DNA of 60,446 bases from NCBI RefSeq assembly GCF_002920635.1, contig NZ_PQSR01000040.1, forward strand, positions 1-60,446, read 5' to 3'. The notes under the pieces are model-generated. The model made no database searches and was not told where the DNA came from. It saw only the letters and a program-made list of their open reading frames with translations. Positions 7,923 to 24,193 of this stretch are shown one piece after another. Positions within the stretch are counted from its first letter, which is position 1. Every line of letters starts with the position of its first letter. This stretch comes from Streptomyces sp. Ru72 (GTDB lineage: Bacteria; Actinomycetota; Actinomycetes; Streptomycetales; Streptomycetaceae). Position numbers and translations under genes: made by a program.

Positions 7923-8276
7923 TCAGCTCGGCCAGGGCACCATCGAGGCGAAGACGAGCACGGAGAGCACGACGGTGCCGGGTGCGAGGGCGGCGAGGAC
8001 CCAGCGGGGGACGACGTTCCGTTCGGTCCGGGGCAGGCACCAACTGATCAACAGGAGCACGAATGCGGCGGTGAGGCCGGCGTGCAGGACCGTGTGGGCG
8101 CTGTTGAAGCCCCTGGTGAAGCGCTCGGCCTCGGCTCCGTCGCAGGTGTCGCAGGCCATGGGCGCGAGCCCGCCGAAGACGAAGGCGAAGAAGGCCCCGG
8201 GAAGGGTGAGCACGGTCGCGATCAGCGGTCCGGCCCACGCGCGCCGCGCGGGCCCACCCTGTGTGGTGTCCAGCAT
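7923..8276 (-). CDS. small integral membrane protein, unknown function
   Basis: A 117-residue protein from the ATG at 8276 with three or four hydrophobic segments (about residues 14-36, 60-80 and 90-112). A short loop after the first carries a CxxC (ACDTCDG). It lies 75 nt upstream of the hydrolase gene on the same strand, so the two may be transcribed together. No family is recognised. A longer reading from 8312 is possible. The CxxC could be redox-active or bind metal, but nothing proves that. Confidence 0.6.
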   Translation of the reverse strand: MLDTTQGGPARRAWAGPLIATVLTLPGAFFAFVFGGLAPMACDTCDGAEAERFTRGFNSAHTVLHAGLTAAFVLLLISWCLPRTERNVVPRWVLAALAPGTVVLSVLVFASMVPWPS

Positions 8277-8368
8277 GGGACCACCCCATCGCAGTGCGGG
8301 CGGTACGCACATGAGCGCTCGTACTCAGTGAAGCGGGGGCTCTGGTAGGTCGGCGTACCGACAACACG

Positions 8369-8404
8369 AAGAGGCCCGCACGACCGAAGTCGTGCGGGCC
8401 TCTT
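8369..8404 (-). terminator. tuf terminator with UUCG tetraloop
   Basis: A perfect 16-bp stem (8369-8384 with 8389-8404) closes a C(UUCG)G loop when read on the minus strand, an extra-stable RNA tetraloop. It lies 45 nt after the tuf stop and ends the str operon. There is no U-tract, as is common in Streptomyces. Confidence 0.85.
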
Positions 8405-8448
8405 CAGGTCAGCTGACCCAGGGGGTCAGACCCTCAAGCAAGCGGAAC

Positions 8449-9642
<1,194 letters not shown>

Positions 9643-9742
9643 TGGGGTCCTCCTGTGGAGTGGTTCTGTACGCCTTACTCATCGGCGCCAGGTGATCTTT
9701 GCTGGGGTGCCGGCCGCCGGGGTCGCTCCCACCCGGGTGAAA

Positions 9743-9774
9743 CGGGGGTTTGAAACCCCGGCGGTCGGTGTCAA
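9743..9774 (-). promoter_or_regulatory. fusA-tuf intercistronic element: TTGACA and a small hairpin
   Basis: On the minus strand a perfect -35-like TTGACA (9774-9769) is followed about 10 nt later by a hairpin GGGGTT-TCA-AACCCC (9759-9745). No convincing -10 hexamer sits at 16-18 bp. The element may give tuf partly independent expression from fusA, by a promoter or by attenuation/processing. The sequence cannot decide between these. Confidence 0.4.
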
Positions 9775-9799
9775 GCCTAAAGCGTGTGAACGGGGTGCG

Positions 9800-11926
9800 T
9801 TACTCGCCCTTGGCCTTCGCGATGATCTCCTCGGCGACGTTCCGCGGAACCTCGGCGTAGGAGTCGAACTGCATCGAGTAGCTCGCGCGACCCGACGTCT
9901 TGCTGCGGAGGTCGCCGACGTAGCCGAACATCTCCGACAGCGGAACCAGGCCCTTCACGACACGGGCGCCGGCACGCTCCTCCATGGCCTGGATCTGGCC
10001 ACGGCGGGAGTTGATGTCACCGATGACCTCGCCCATGTAGTCCTCGGGCGTGGTGACCTCGACGGCCATCATCGGCTCGAGCAGCACGGGCTTGGCCTTG
10101 CGCGCGGCCTCCTTGAAGGCCTGCGAACCGGCGATCTTGAAGGCGAGCTCGGAGGAGTCGACCTCGTGGTAGGCACCGTCGAGCAGGGTGACGCGGACGC
10201 CGGTCATCTCGTAGCCCGCGAGGATGCCGAACTGCATCGCCTCCTGGCAGCCGGCGTCGACCGAAGGGATGTACTCCTTCGGGATGCGACCACCGGTCAC
10301 CTGGTTCACGAACTCGTACGACATGTCGCCGCTCTCGATCGGCTCGACCGAGATGATGACGCGACCGAACTGACCGGTACCACCCGTCTGCTTCTTGTGG
10401 GTGTACTCGACCTTCTCGACCTTCTGGCGGATGGTCTCACGGTACGCGACCTGCGGCTTGCCGACGTTGGCCTCGACCTTGAACTCACGGCGCATACGGT
10501 CGACCAGCACCTCGAGGTGAAGCTCGCCCATACCGCCGATGACGGTCTGGCCGGTCTCCTCGTTGGTGTGCACCTGGAAGGAGGGGTCCTCCTCCGCGAG
10601 ACGCTGGATGGCGACACCCAGCTTCTCCTGGTCACCCTTGGACTTGGGCTCGATCGCGACCTCGATGACCGGCGCCGGGAAGTCCATGGACTCCAGGATG
10701 ACCGGGTTCTTCTCGTCGCAGAGCGTCTCACCGGTGGTGGTCTGCTTCAGGCCCATGACGGCGACGATGTCGCCGGCGCCCACCGACTCGATCTCCTCAC
10801 GCTTGTTGGCGTGCATGCGGTAGATCTTGCCGATGCGCTCCTTGCGGCCCTTGACGGAGTTCAGCACGGCGGTGCCGGACTCCAGGCGGCCGGAGTACAC
10901 GCGGACGAAGGTGAGCTTGCCGAGGTGCGGGTCGCTCATGATCTTGAACGCCAGCGCGGACAGCGGCTCTTCGTCGGACGGCTTGCGCTTGACGACCGTC
11001 TCCGGGTCCTTGACGTCGTGGCCCTCGATGGCCTCGATGTCGACCGGGGACGGCAGGTAGCGCACGACCGCGTCGAGCAGGGGCTGAACGCCCTTGTTCT
11101 TGAACGCGGTACCACAGAACACCGGGGTGACGGTGGTGCCGGTGCCCTTGCCGGACGCGATGGTGATACGACGGATCGCCGCGTACAGCTGCTCCTCGGT
11201 GGGCTCCTCGCCCTCGAGGTACAGCTCCATCAGCTCCTCGTCGTTCTCCGCGACGGCCTCGAGCAGCTTGCCGCGCCACTCCTCGGCGGCCTCGGTGTGC
11301 GTGGCCGGGATGTCGACGACGTCGTACATCTCGCCCTTGGTCGCCTCCGCGGACCAGACCAGGGCCTTCATGCGGACCAGGTCCACAACGCCCTTGAAGT
11401 CGGCCTCGGCACCGATCGGCAGCTGCATGACCAGCGGCTGCGCGCCCAGACGGTCGGAGATCATGTCGACGCAGCGGTGGAACTCGGCACCGGTGCGGTC
11501 GAGCTTGTTGACGAAGCAGATGCGCGGAACGCCGTAGCGGTCCGCCTGACGCCACACCGTCTCGGACTGCGGCTCAACGCCGGCAACGCCGTCGAACACC
11601 GTCACGGCACCGTCGAGCACGCGCAGGGAGCGCTCCACCTCGACCGTGAAGTCGACGTGGCCCGGGGTGTCGATGATGTTGATGGTGTGGTCGACGTTCT
11701 CCAGCGGCCAGTGACAGGTGGTGGCAGCAGAGGTGATCGTGATGCCACGCTCCTGCTCCTGCTCCATCCAGTCCATGGTGGCAGCGCCGTCGTGGACTTC
11801 ACCGATCTTGTAGGAAACGCCGGTGTAGAACAGGATCCGCTCGGTGGTGGTCGTCTTGCCCGCGTCGATGTGGGCCATGATGCCGATGTTGCGCACCCTG
11901 GCCAGGTCAAGCGAAGTGGTAGCCAT
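9800..11926 (-). CDS. fusA: elongation factor G
   Basis: EF-G is the translocase GTPase that moves tRNA and mRNA through the ribosome; with RRF it recycles ribosomes. The 708-residue product has AHIDAGKTT near residue 18, DTPGHVDFTVEVERS near 84, NKLDRTG near 139, and the later domains II-V ending EEIIAKAKGE. Length is normal for the family. It follows rpsG by 39 nt and precedes tuf. The ATG at 11926 is preceded by a GAGAGAAG-type ribosome site. Nothing suggests a fusidic acid-resistance paralogue. Confidence 0.98.
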   Translation of the reverse strand: MATTSLDLARVRNIGIMAHIDAGKTTTTERILFYTGVSYKIGEVHDGAATMDWMEQEQERGITITSAATTCHWPLENVDHTINIIDTPGHVDFTVEVERSLRVLDGAVTVFDGVAGVEPQSETVWRQADRYGVPRICFVNKLDRTGAEFHRCVDMISDRLGAQPLVMQLPIGAEADFKGVVDLVRMKALVWSAEATKGEMYDVVDIPATHTEAAEEWRGKLLEAVAENDEELMELYLEGEEPTEEQLYAAIRRITIASGKGTGTTVTPVFCGTAFKNKGVQPLLDAVVRYLPSPVDIEAIEGHDVKDPETVVKRKPSDEEPLSALAFKIMSDPHLGKLTFVRVYSGRLESGTAVLNSVKGRKERIGKIYRMHANKREEIESVGAGDIVAVMGLKQTTTGETLCDEKNPVILESMDFPAPVIEVAIEPKSKGDQEKLGVAIQRLAEEDPSFQVHTNEETGQTVIGGMGELHLEVLVDRMRREFKVEANVGKPQVAYRETIRQKVEKVEYTHKKQTGGTGQFGRVIISVEPIESGDMSYEFVNQVTGGRIPKEYIPSVDAGCQEAMQFGILAGYEMTGVRVTLLDGAYHEVDSSELAFKIAGSQAFKEAARKAKPVLLEPMMAVEVTTPEDYMGEVIGDINSRRGQIQAMEERAGARVVKGLVPLSEMFGYVGDLRSKTSGRASYSMQFDSYAEVPRNVAEEIIAKAKGE

Positions 11927-11965
11927 AAGGCTTCAGTCTTCTCTCGGTTCTCGATGGGGTAGCGA

Positions 11966-12436
11966 CTACCAGCGGTAGTGCGCGAAGGCCTTGTTGGACT
12001 CGGCCATCTTGTGCGTGTCCTCGCGCTTCTTCACAGCGGCGCCGAGGCCGTTGGACGCGTCGAGGAGCTCGTTCAGCAGACGCTCGGTCATGGTCTTCTC
12101 GCGACGGGCGCGGGAGTAACCGACCAGCCAGCGCAGCGCCAGGGTGTTGGCACGGCCGGGCTTGACCTCGACCGGGACCTGGTAGGTGGCGCCACCGACA
12201 CGGCGGGACTTGACCTCGAGGGTCGGCTTGATGTTCTCGAGAGCGCGCTTGAGCGTGATGACCGGGTCGTTGCCGGTCTTCTCGCGCAGGCCCTCCATGG
12301 CGCCGTAGACGATGCGCTCGGCGGTGGAGCGCTTGCCGTTCAGCAGCACCTTGTTGATCAGGGAGGTCACCAGAGGAGAGCCGTAGACCGGGTCGATGAT
12401 GACCGGACGCTTCGGGGCGGGGCCCTTACGAGGCAT
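11966..12436 (-). CDS. rpsG: 30S ribosomal protein S7
   Basis: S7 nucleates assembly of the 16S rRNA 3' domain and contacts the E site. The 156-residue product (MPRKGPAPKRPVIIDPVYGS...) has the standard length. It contains GGATYQVPVEVKPGRANTLA and RWLVGYSRARREKTM, the rRNA-binding face, and ends FAHYRW. The gene starts 2 nt after the rpsL stop, implying translational coupling in the str operon. In other bacteria S7 is the autogenous repressor of the str operon; whether that holds here is not visible. Confidence 0.98.
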   Translation of the reverse strand: MPRKGPAPKRPVIIDPVYGSPLVTSLINKVLLNGKRSTAERIVYGAMEGLREKTGNDPVITLKRALENIKPTLEVKSRRVGGATYQVPVEVKPGRANTLALRWLVGYSRARREKTMTERLLNELLDASNGLGAAVKKREDTHKMAESNKAFAHYRW

Positions 12437-12438
12437 TC

Positions 12439-12810
12439 TTACTTCTCCTTCTTGGCGCCGTAACGGCTGCGGGCCTGCTTGCGGTTCTTGACACCCTGGG
12501 TGTCGAGGGAGCCGCGGATGATCTTGTAGCGAACACCCGGCAGGTCCTTCACACGGCCGCCGCGCACGAGCACGATGGAGTGCTCCTGCAGGTTGTGTCC
12601 CTCACCCGGAATGTAAGCGGTGACCTCGATGCCGCTGGTCAGACGCACACGCGCGACCTTGCGGAGGGCCGAGTTCGGCTTCTTCGGGGTGGTCGTGAAC
12701 ACACGCGTGCAGACGCCGCGGCGCTGAGGGGAACCCTCGAGTGCGGGCGTCTTGTTCTTCTCGACCTTGTCCTGCCGGCCCTTGCGGACCAGCTGCTGGA
12801 TCGTAGGCAC
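12439..12810 (-). CDS. rpsL: 30S ribosomal protein S12
   Basis: S12 is the decoding-centre protein that monitors codon-anticodon pairing. The product has 123 residues from the GTG at 12810, preceded by GGAGAA. Lys43 (TPKKPNS) and Lys88 (GRVKDLPG), the classical sites of streptomycin-resistance mutations, are both wild type, so no ribosomal streptomycin resistance is predicted. It is the first gene of the str operon. Its promoter is at 13005-13033, giving a leader of about 190 nt that holds the hairpin at 12861-12885, shared with the rpsJ leader. Frames extending further upstream are read-through of the leader, not coding. Confidence 0.98.
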   Translation of the reverse strand: MPTIQQLVRKGRQDKVEKNKTPALEGSPQRRGVCTRVFTTTPKKPNSALRKVARVRLTSGIEVTAYIPGEGHNLQEHSIVLVRGGRVKDLPGVRYKIIRGSLDTQGVKNRKQARSRYGAKKEK

Positions 12811-12860
12811 TACTTCTCCGGTTTCTGTGTGCCGATGGGTACAGCTAACCTGGAACGTCG

Positions 12861-12885
12861 CCGACCCACGCGGTCGGGTGTGTCG
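12861..12885 (-). promoter_or_regulatory. conserved leader hairpin upstream of rpsL
   Basis: CCGACC (12861-12866), a cacgc loop and GGTCGG (12872-12877), followed by gtgtgtcg. It is the same element as at 885-909 before rpsJ, with one substitution. It lies about 50 nt upstream of the rpsL GTG on the transcript. Confidence 0.6.
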
Positions 12886-13004
12886 AATCCCGCAGACTCC
12901 CGCCGCTAGGCGAAAAGGGCGCAGATTACGGTGGCCGGTCGCGGCTCCCGGTGCGGTGTGAAGGCACGCACGAGAGCCAGGGCACACCCCAGGCACAAGG
13001 TCTG

Positions 13005-13033
13005 AGCGTACCTATCGCATTCGCTCCGGTCAA
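13005..13033 (-). promoter_or_regulatory. str operon promoter (-35 TTGACC, -10 TACGCT)
   Basis: On the minus strand TTGACC (13033-13028) and TACGCT (13010-13005) are 17 bp apart, a good HrdB-type promoter. The start site would be near 12998, giving a leader of about 190 nt before the rpsL GTG. Confidence 0.7.
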
Positions 13034-13080
13034 AACAAATGGGGTGGGCTGCGACACGCCGCCCTTGACAGGTCCGGGCT

Positions 13081-13503
13081 TCAGCCCCCCGGGTGCGCCA
13101 GGTAGTCACGGATCAACTTGATGTCTTCTTGATCCTTTTCCCTACCCAGCCTCTCCTTCCAGCTCAGGACCTCCCGGAGAGGAGAGAACGGGATCCCCTG
13201 CACCCATTCCGCAGCCTCGATCATCTCATCGGGTCCGGGAGACCCCGGGAGCCAGCGGTCGAAGACCTCTATGTCTCCGTCGAAGAGCGACACAAGGCGA
13301 CCGCACCCGGAGGGTGGCGTTTCGGGATTGCCGAGCTGCAGGACGGTCTTCCAGGCATCCCCGCGGGCGACGATGTCGAGATCATGCACGACCCTGCGCA
13401 GGCCGTGCGCGAGAAGCGGGCCGCTGCCTGCCACCACATAGTCGACGGTGGACAGCTCGAGTGAGCAGAGCTCACGGATCAGAGGGTGCCCGGCCAGCTC
13501 CAA
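13081..13503 (-). CDS. predicted minimal nucleotidyltransferase
   Basis: A 140-residue protein with a polymerase-beta-type nucleotidyltransferase core. The motif GSGPLLAHGLR (GS at about residue 27) is followed by HDLDIVARGD, in which DLD supplies the metal-binding acids. A later acid is in GDIEVFDRW, and the C-terminal helix WKERLGREKDQEDIKLIRDY is typical of AbiEii/MNT-like proteins. The start is a TTG at 13503 preceded by GGGGAG. It lies 16 nt after a membrane-protein gene on the same strand, likely one operon, between the str operon and rpoC. The substrate (nucleotide, protein or tRNA) is unknown. It is not obviously a toxin-antitoxin gene because no HEPN-type partner is adjacent. Confidence 0.7.
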   Translation of the reverse strand: MELAGHPLIRELCSLELSTVDYVVAGSGPLLAHGLRRVVHDLDIVARGDAWKTVLQLGNPETPPSGCGRLVSLFDGDIEVFDRWLPGSPGPDEMIEAAEWVQGIPFSPLREVLSWKERLGREKDQEDIKLIRDYLAHPGG

Positions 13504-13519
13504 GGCATCTCCCCGGCTC

Positions 13520-14296
13520 TCAGAGGACAGGCAGCCCGATCGCCGAGCGTGCCGCCATGCTCATCGTCAACGCTGCTATGACACTGGCCAGCGTACCGAT
13601 CAGAAAGTATTCGGACGCGTGCTTGCCGTGTTCGGCGCTCGGAACCCGGGCCAGGGACTTCGCTGCCAGGACCAGAGCGGCCGCTTCCGGCTGACCTGCC
13701 GCCAGGAAGGCGAACAGAAGCCCCCGTTCGAGTCGGCCGATGGCCGGCCCGCCATTCATGAATTCCATCGCGGCCGATCGTTGCGGCCCCTCCTGGAGCG
13801 CCTCTATCTCACGCCGCACCGGCCGTGTGGCGGCCTTTGCGAGCGTACCGCCGCCGAAGACCGCGATGAGCAGCGCGGAGACGAACACGGCGGTGCGGTC
13901 ACTTCTCAACAACTCCAGCAGCAGGGACCACGTCCTTTCACCGGCGGTCCAGGCGGACAGGAGCAGGGCCGCTCCAAGAGCGCCCAGACCGAACCGCCTG
14001 CGCGCGGCGAGCGCTCCGGAGGCCCAGGGCCGTAGGTCCGGGAATCCCGGACTCCAAGTGCCCTCTGGACGGTGCCAGAGCATGGCGCCCAGGGCCACAA
14101 GAGCGGTGGCACAGAGTGCGATCCACGGCCGCGCGCGATCCATGTAGGGGAAGACCGCGTATGCGCTCCAGGCAAGCACCACAAGGGCTGTCGGGCCGGG
14201 CCGCGTACGGTGCCAGTCCATGCCCAGGGGCACCACCAGGGCGGCCGTCAAGCCGAAGAAGACACGCGCCGTCTCCACCAGATGCTCCCCCAACAC
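13520..14296 (-). CDS. membrane protein with DUF3307-like C-terminal motif
   Basis: A protein of about 258 residues with several hydrophobic segments in the first 200 residues. The cytosolic-looking C-terminal block IGRLERGLLFAFLAAGQPEA, LAAKSLAR, EYFLIGTLAS resembles the conserved C-terminus of DUF3307 membrane proteins (G-x-LER-x-LL ... GQ ... AAKS ... EYFLIGT). The usual N-terminal DUF3307 part is not recognisable. I start at the GTG at 14296, after GGTGGAACAAAG. An upstream ATG at 14389 would place the start before the rpoC terminator, which is unlikely. It is the first gene of a pair with the nucleotidyltransferase. Function is unknown; the shared motif suggests the two may act together at the membrane. 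Confidence 0.6.
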   Translation of the reverse strand: MLGEHLVETARVFFGLTAALVVPLGMDWHRTRPGPTALVVLAWSAYAVFPYMDRARPWIALCATALVALGAMLWHRPEGTWSPGFPDLRPWASGALAARRRFGLGALGAALLLSAWTAGERTWSLLLELLRSDRTAVFVSALLIAVFGGGTLAKAATRPVRREIEALQEGPQRSAAMEFMNGGPAIGRLERGLLFAFLAAGQPEAAALVLAAKSLARVPSAEHGKHASEYFLIGTLASVIAALTMSMAARSAIGLPVL

Positions 14297-14345
14297 CTTT
14301 GTTCCACCGGTCAGTTGACCGTGCGGAACATAGTGCCCCAACACG

Positions 14346-14384
14346 CCGAAGGGCGGCCACCCACTCGGGGTGACCGCCCTTCGG
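14346..14384 (-). terminator. rpoC terminator hairpin
   Basis: A 16-bp stem with one mismatch (14346-14361 against 14369-14384) just after the rpoC stop. It ends the rpoBC transcript and separates it from the membrane protein/nucleotidyltransferase pair. Confidence 0.75.
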
Positions 14385-14398
14385 CTCATGCTGCTCGC

Positions 14399-18298
<3,900 letters not shown>

Positions 18299-18357
18299 TA
18301 TGCGTCAATCCCTCTCAGGGTCGTTAAGTCTTTGGTCTGAAACGGGGGCCTGGGGGT

Positions 18358-18387
18358 CGGCGGGCCTCCTGGTCAGGAGGCCCGCCG
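18358..18387 (-). terminator. rpoB-rpoC intercistronic hairpin
   Basis: A perfect 13-bp GC-rich stem (18358-18370 with 18375-18387) with a 4-base loop lies between the rpoB stop and the rpoC start. No U-tract follows. It could act as a partial terminator, an RNase processing site or an mRNA stabiliser that sets the beta:beta' ratio. Confidence 0.55.
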
Positions 18388-18395
18388 GACTCCCG

Positions 18396-21881
<3,486 letters not shown>

Positions 21882-22214
21882 GAGGGGGTCCTTCCGAGGG
21901 CTCGGACTCACTACGCGCGTCCCGGTCCCGGCCGGGCACAGAGATGGAAAGCCTCAGGTCAGAGACTCCATATGCTCGGTGCTCAAGCGTGGGGCGTGCT
22001 CCTGGTGACGGGCAGGAGGCAGCTAACAGGCAGCGCAAAGGGTCAGTGTAGCCACAAGGCACACTGATGTCCAGTGCGGGTTTTCAGGCTTCCGCTGGAG
22101 GCCCTCGTTGTCCCTCAACACCTGCGGCACGCCACGCCTTCGATGCACATCGATACTGCCCTCTTCGTCGTCGATCCATGCCTCGGATCCGGATCGTAGT
22201 GACGACGCGTCCTG

Positions 22215-22243
22215 AGAATTGCGCGCTGCGTGCGGTTCGTCAA
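22215..22243 (-). promoter_or_regulatory. candidate rpoB promoter (-35 TTGACG, -10 AATTCT)
   Basis: On the minus strand TTGACG (22243-22238) and AATTCT (22220-22215) are 17 bp apart. The -10 is weak, but this is the best match in the long rplL-rpoB gap. It would give a leader of about 330 nt. Between it and the hairpin at 22762-22796 no gene or other clear element was found; the GC-rich stretch 22460-22760 looks non-coding. Confidence 0.45.
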
Positions 22244-22761
22244 GGCCCCCCTTGCCCAAACCGGGTGCTGCCATCGTCACGTTCGACCTGTCACCGGGGC
22301 CCTCGGGAGGCACGACCGAAGATCACCATACCCCCCACGGCGACGCACGCAAGGCAGCCGCCACCGGACCCCCCGGAACGCCGAAGAGCGACCACCCGGA
22401 TGGATGATCGCACCTCGCCGCGTTCGCGTTACAGCCTTGAGGGTGAGGCGTTCGGGAGATCGGGGACGAGGCGTTACGGCGTCCGGGTGATGGCGTTCGG
22501 AGGGGCTCGGCGAGAGCGCCACCGCATCCGGGTGGGCATCAGGGCGGCCCGGGCCCCCGGCCCAGGCACCGCCGGGCAGAGGCCCCGGGCGCCCGGCTCC
22601 GGGGCCGGAGCAGAGCCGGGCGGCGCCCGTTGGTGCCGGGTGTGCCCCGACGGAGCCGGGCGGTGGCCGCCCCGCTTCCGCGCCACCGACCCGGCCGGGC
22701 GCCGGCAGCCGTCGCCGCCGGCGGGCTCCACCGGCCGCAAAGGGTGTCGGCACATGCGAAA

Positions 22762-22796
22762 GGGGGCCGTACGGAGCATCGCTCCGTACGGCCCCC
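22762..22796 (-). terminator. rplL-rpoB intercistronic hairpin
   Basis: A perfect 16-bp stem (22762-22777 with 22781-22796) and a 3-base loop, followed on the minus strand by CTTT. It sits 46 nt after the rplL stop. It is positioned to end most rplJL transcripts so that L7/L12 is made in excess over RNA polymerase, as known for this operon in other bacteria. Confidence 0.8.
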
Positions 22797-22842
22797 TCGG
22801 GTCCTGTACGGACCCGGAGTCCTGGTGGACCCGCGGGAGGTC

Positions 22843-23232
22843 TTACTTGACCTCGACCGAGGCGCCGGCGCCCTCGAGGGACTCCTTGGCCTTGTCCGCG
22901 GCCTCCTTGTTGACCTTCTCGAGAACCGGCTTCGGCGCACCGTCGACCAGGTCCTTGGCCTCCTTCAGGCCCAGGGAGGTCAGCTCGCGCACGACCTTGA
23001 TGACCTGGATCTTCTTGTCGCCGGCACCGGTGAGGATGACGTCGAACTCGTCCTTCTCCTCCTCGGCCTCGGCAGCGGCGCCACCAGCGGCACCACCGGC
23101 GACGACGACCGGCGCGGCAGCGGCGGCGGTGACGTCGAACTTCTCCTCGAAGGCCTTCACGAACTCGGAGAGCTCGATGAGGGTCATCTCCTCGAACTGG
23201 GCAAGCAGCTCGTCCTGGGTGAGCTTCGCCAT
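22843..23232 (-). CDS. rplL: 50S ribosomal protein L7/L12
   Basis: L7/L12 is the multi-copy stalk protein that recruits and activates the translational GTPases. The 129-residue product starts at the ATG at 23232, with GGAAGGA upstream. Residues 1-35 form the dimerisation domain (MAKLTQDELLAQFEEMTLIE). An Ala/Gly-rich hinge spans about 38-58, and the C-terminal factor-binding domain contains IQVIKVVRELTSLGLKEAK and LVDGAPKPV. It follows rplJ by 117 nt. A strong hairpin downstream separates it from rpoB. Confidence 0.98.
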   Translation of the reverse strand: MAKLTQDELLAQFEEMTLIELSEFVKAFEEKFDVTAAAAAPVVVAGGAAGGAAAEAEEEKDEFDVILTGAGDKKIQVIKVVRELTSLGLKEAKDLVDGAPKPVLEKVNKEAADKAKESLEGAGASVEVK

Positions 23233-23349
23233 GATGGCGGTCCTTCCACTCAAATCGGCAGGTGCCGGATGTACTGGATAAGGCGGGCGTACGTCGGCCC
23301 GCTGCGACCCTCGCCGCGTCAGACGGCCAGGATCAGAAAGCGAGCCGAG

Positions 23350-23880
23350 TTACTCGGCACCGCCCTGCTCGGCCTGCTTGGCGCGCAGCGCGTCCACGGT
23401 GCGGACGAGCTTCGACGGCAGCGCCTGGAAGACGGAGGCAGCCTGGGACTGCTTCGCCTTGAAGGCACCGGCCAGCTTGCTGAGCAGAACCTCGCGGGAC
23501 TCGAGGTCCGCAAGCTTCTTGATCTCGTCGGCGGACAGCGCCTTGCCGTCAAGGACACCGCCCTTGATGACGAGATTCGGGTTGTCCTTGGCGAAGTCAC
23601 GGAGACCCTTCGCCGACTCCACCGGGTCACCGGTGACGAAGGCGACGGCCGTCGGACCAGCGAAGAGCTGGTCGTCCAGCGTGATCCCGGCCTCGTTGGC
23701 CGCAATCTTGGTCAGCGTGTTCTTCACCACGGCGTACTGGGCGTTCTCACCGAGCGACCGGCGCAGGTTCTTGAGCTGCGCCACGGTGAGACCGCGGTAC
23801 TCGGTCAGCACGGCGGCGTTGGAGCTGCGGAACTTGTCCGTCAGCTCCGCAACCGCGGCAGCCTTGTCGGGCCTCGCCAT
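23350..23880 (-). CDS. rplJ: 50S ribosomal protein L10
   Basis: L10 anchors the L7/L12 dimers to the ribosome and represses its own operon as the L10-L12 complex. The 176-residue product (MARPDKAAAVAELTDKFRSS...) contains LTEYRGLTVAQLKNLRRSL and AKDNPNLVIKGGVLDG. The C-terminal helix near 135-165 is where L12 dimers bind. It is preceded by a leader of about 240 nt that resembles the L10 leader motif and contains a terminator-like hairpin, so attenuation by L10-L12 is likely. Confidence 0.98.
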   Translation of the reverse strand: MARPDKAAAVAELTDKFRSSNAAVLTEYRGLTVAQLKNLRRSLGENAQYAVVKNTLTKIAANEAGITLDDQLFAGPTAVAFVTGDPVESAKGLRDFAKDNPNLVIKGGVLDGKALSADEIKKLADLESREVLLSKLAGAFKAKQSQAASVFQALPSKLVRTVDALRAKQAEQGGAE

Positions 23881-23936
23881 AGAGCCTCGGCCTCCTTCCG
23901 GGTGATTCGGACCGCGCGGACCCGAAGGAGGACTGG

Positions 23937-24119
23937 GGAAAACGAAACGCCCCGGCGCAGGCGCACGGGGCGGACTCGACCGGCCGTACGCACGTCACGA
24001 CGCACGCACTCCGGGAGCTCTTCCACTGTCACCTGCGCGGGTCGTCCGCAGTTCAGCGGATCCTTCGGCCACCGCGCCCTCGTTCGAGCGCACGGCAACG
24101 ACCAGCGGTCTTTGGCTTC
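23937..24119 (-). promoter_or_regulatory. L10 leader with built-in terminator hairpin
   Basis: The transcribed leader of rplJ contains, near its 5' end, the segments ACCGCTGGTCGTTGCCG, GCCGAAGGATCCGCTGAACT and GCGCAGGTGA. I recognise these as the L10-leader pattern that binds L10-L12. Downstream, CGCCCCG (23972-23966 on minus) pairs with CGGGGCG (23954-23948) around a further GCGC/GCGC pairing and is followed by TTTCGTTTT, a proper intrinsic terminator. L10-dependent attenuation has been shown in Bacillus subtilis; here it is inferred. Confidence 0.7.
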
Positions 24120-24125
24120 TGTAGG

Positions 24126-24155
24126 AGAGTACGGGAACGGATCGCCGCCAAGCAA
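24126..24155 (-). promoter_or_regulatory. rplJL promoter candidate (-35 TTGCTT, -10 TACTCT)
   Basis: On the minus strand TTGCTT (24155-24150) and TACTCT (24131-24126) have an 18-bp spacer. Transcription would start near 24119, just before the L10-leader motif, which supports the assignment. Confidence 0.55.
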
Positions 24156-24193
24156 ATCGGCTCCCGCGGTTCAGCTCCGTGCACGGTCTCCCG

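Noticed and set aside
13081..14296. MNT-HEPN toxin-antitoxin pair
   Set aside because: The nucleotidyltransferase is similar in size to MNT antitoxins, but its partner is a multi-span membrane protein, not a HEPN protein.
14297..14389. Upstream ATG for the membrane protein at 14389
   Set aside because: It would put the rpoC terminator stem inside the coding region; the GTG at 14296 has a better ribosome site.
22269..22760. Possible genes in the long rplL-rpoB gap
   Set aside because: Frames on both strands are Arg/Pro/Gly-rich shadows without starts or domains; the gap is better read as leader plus hairpin.
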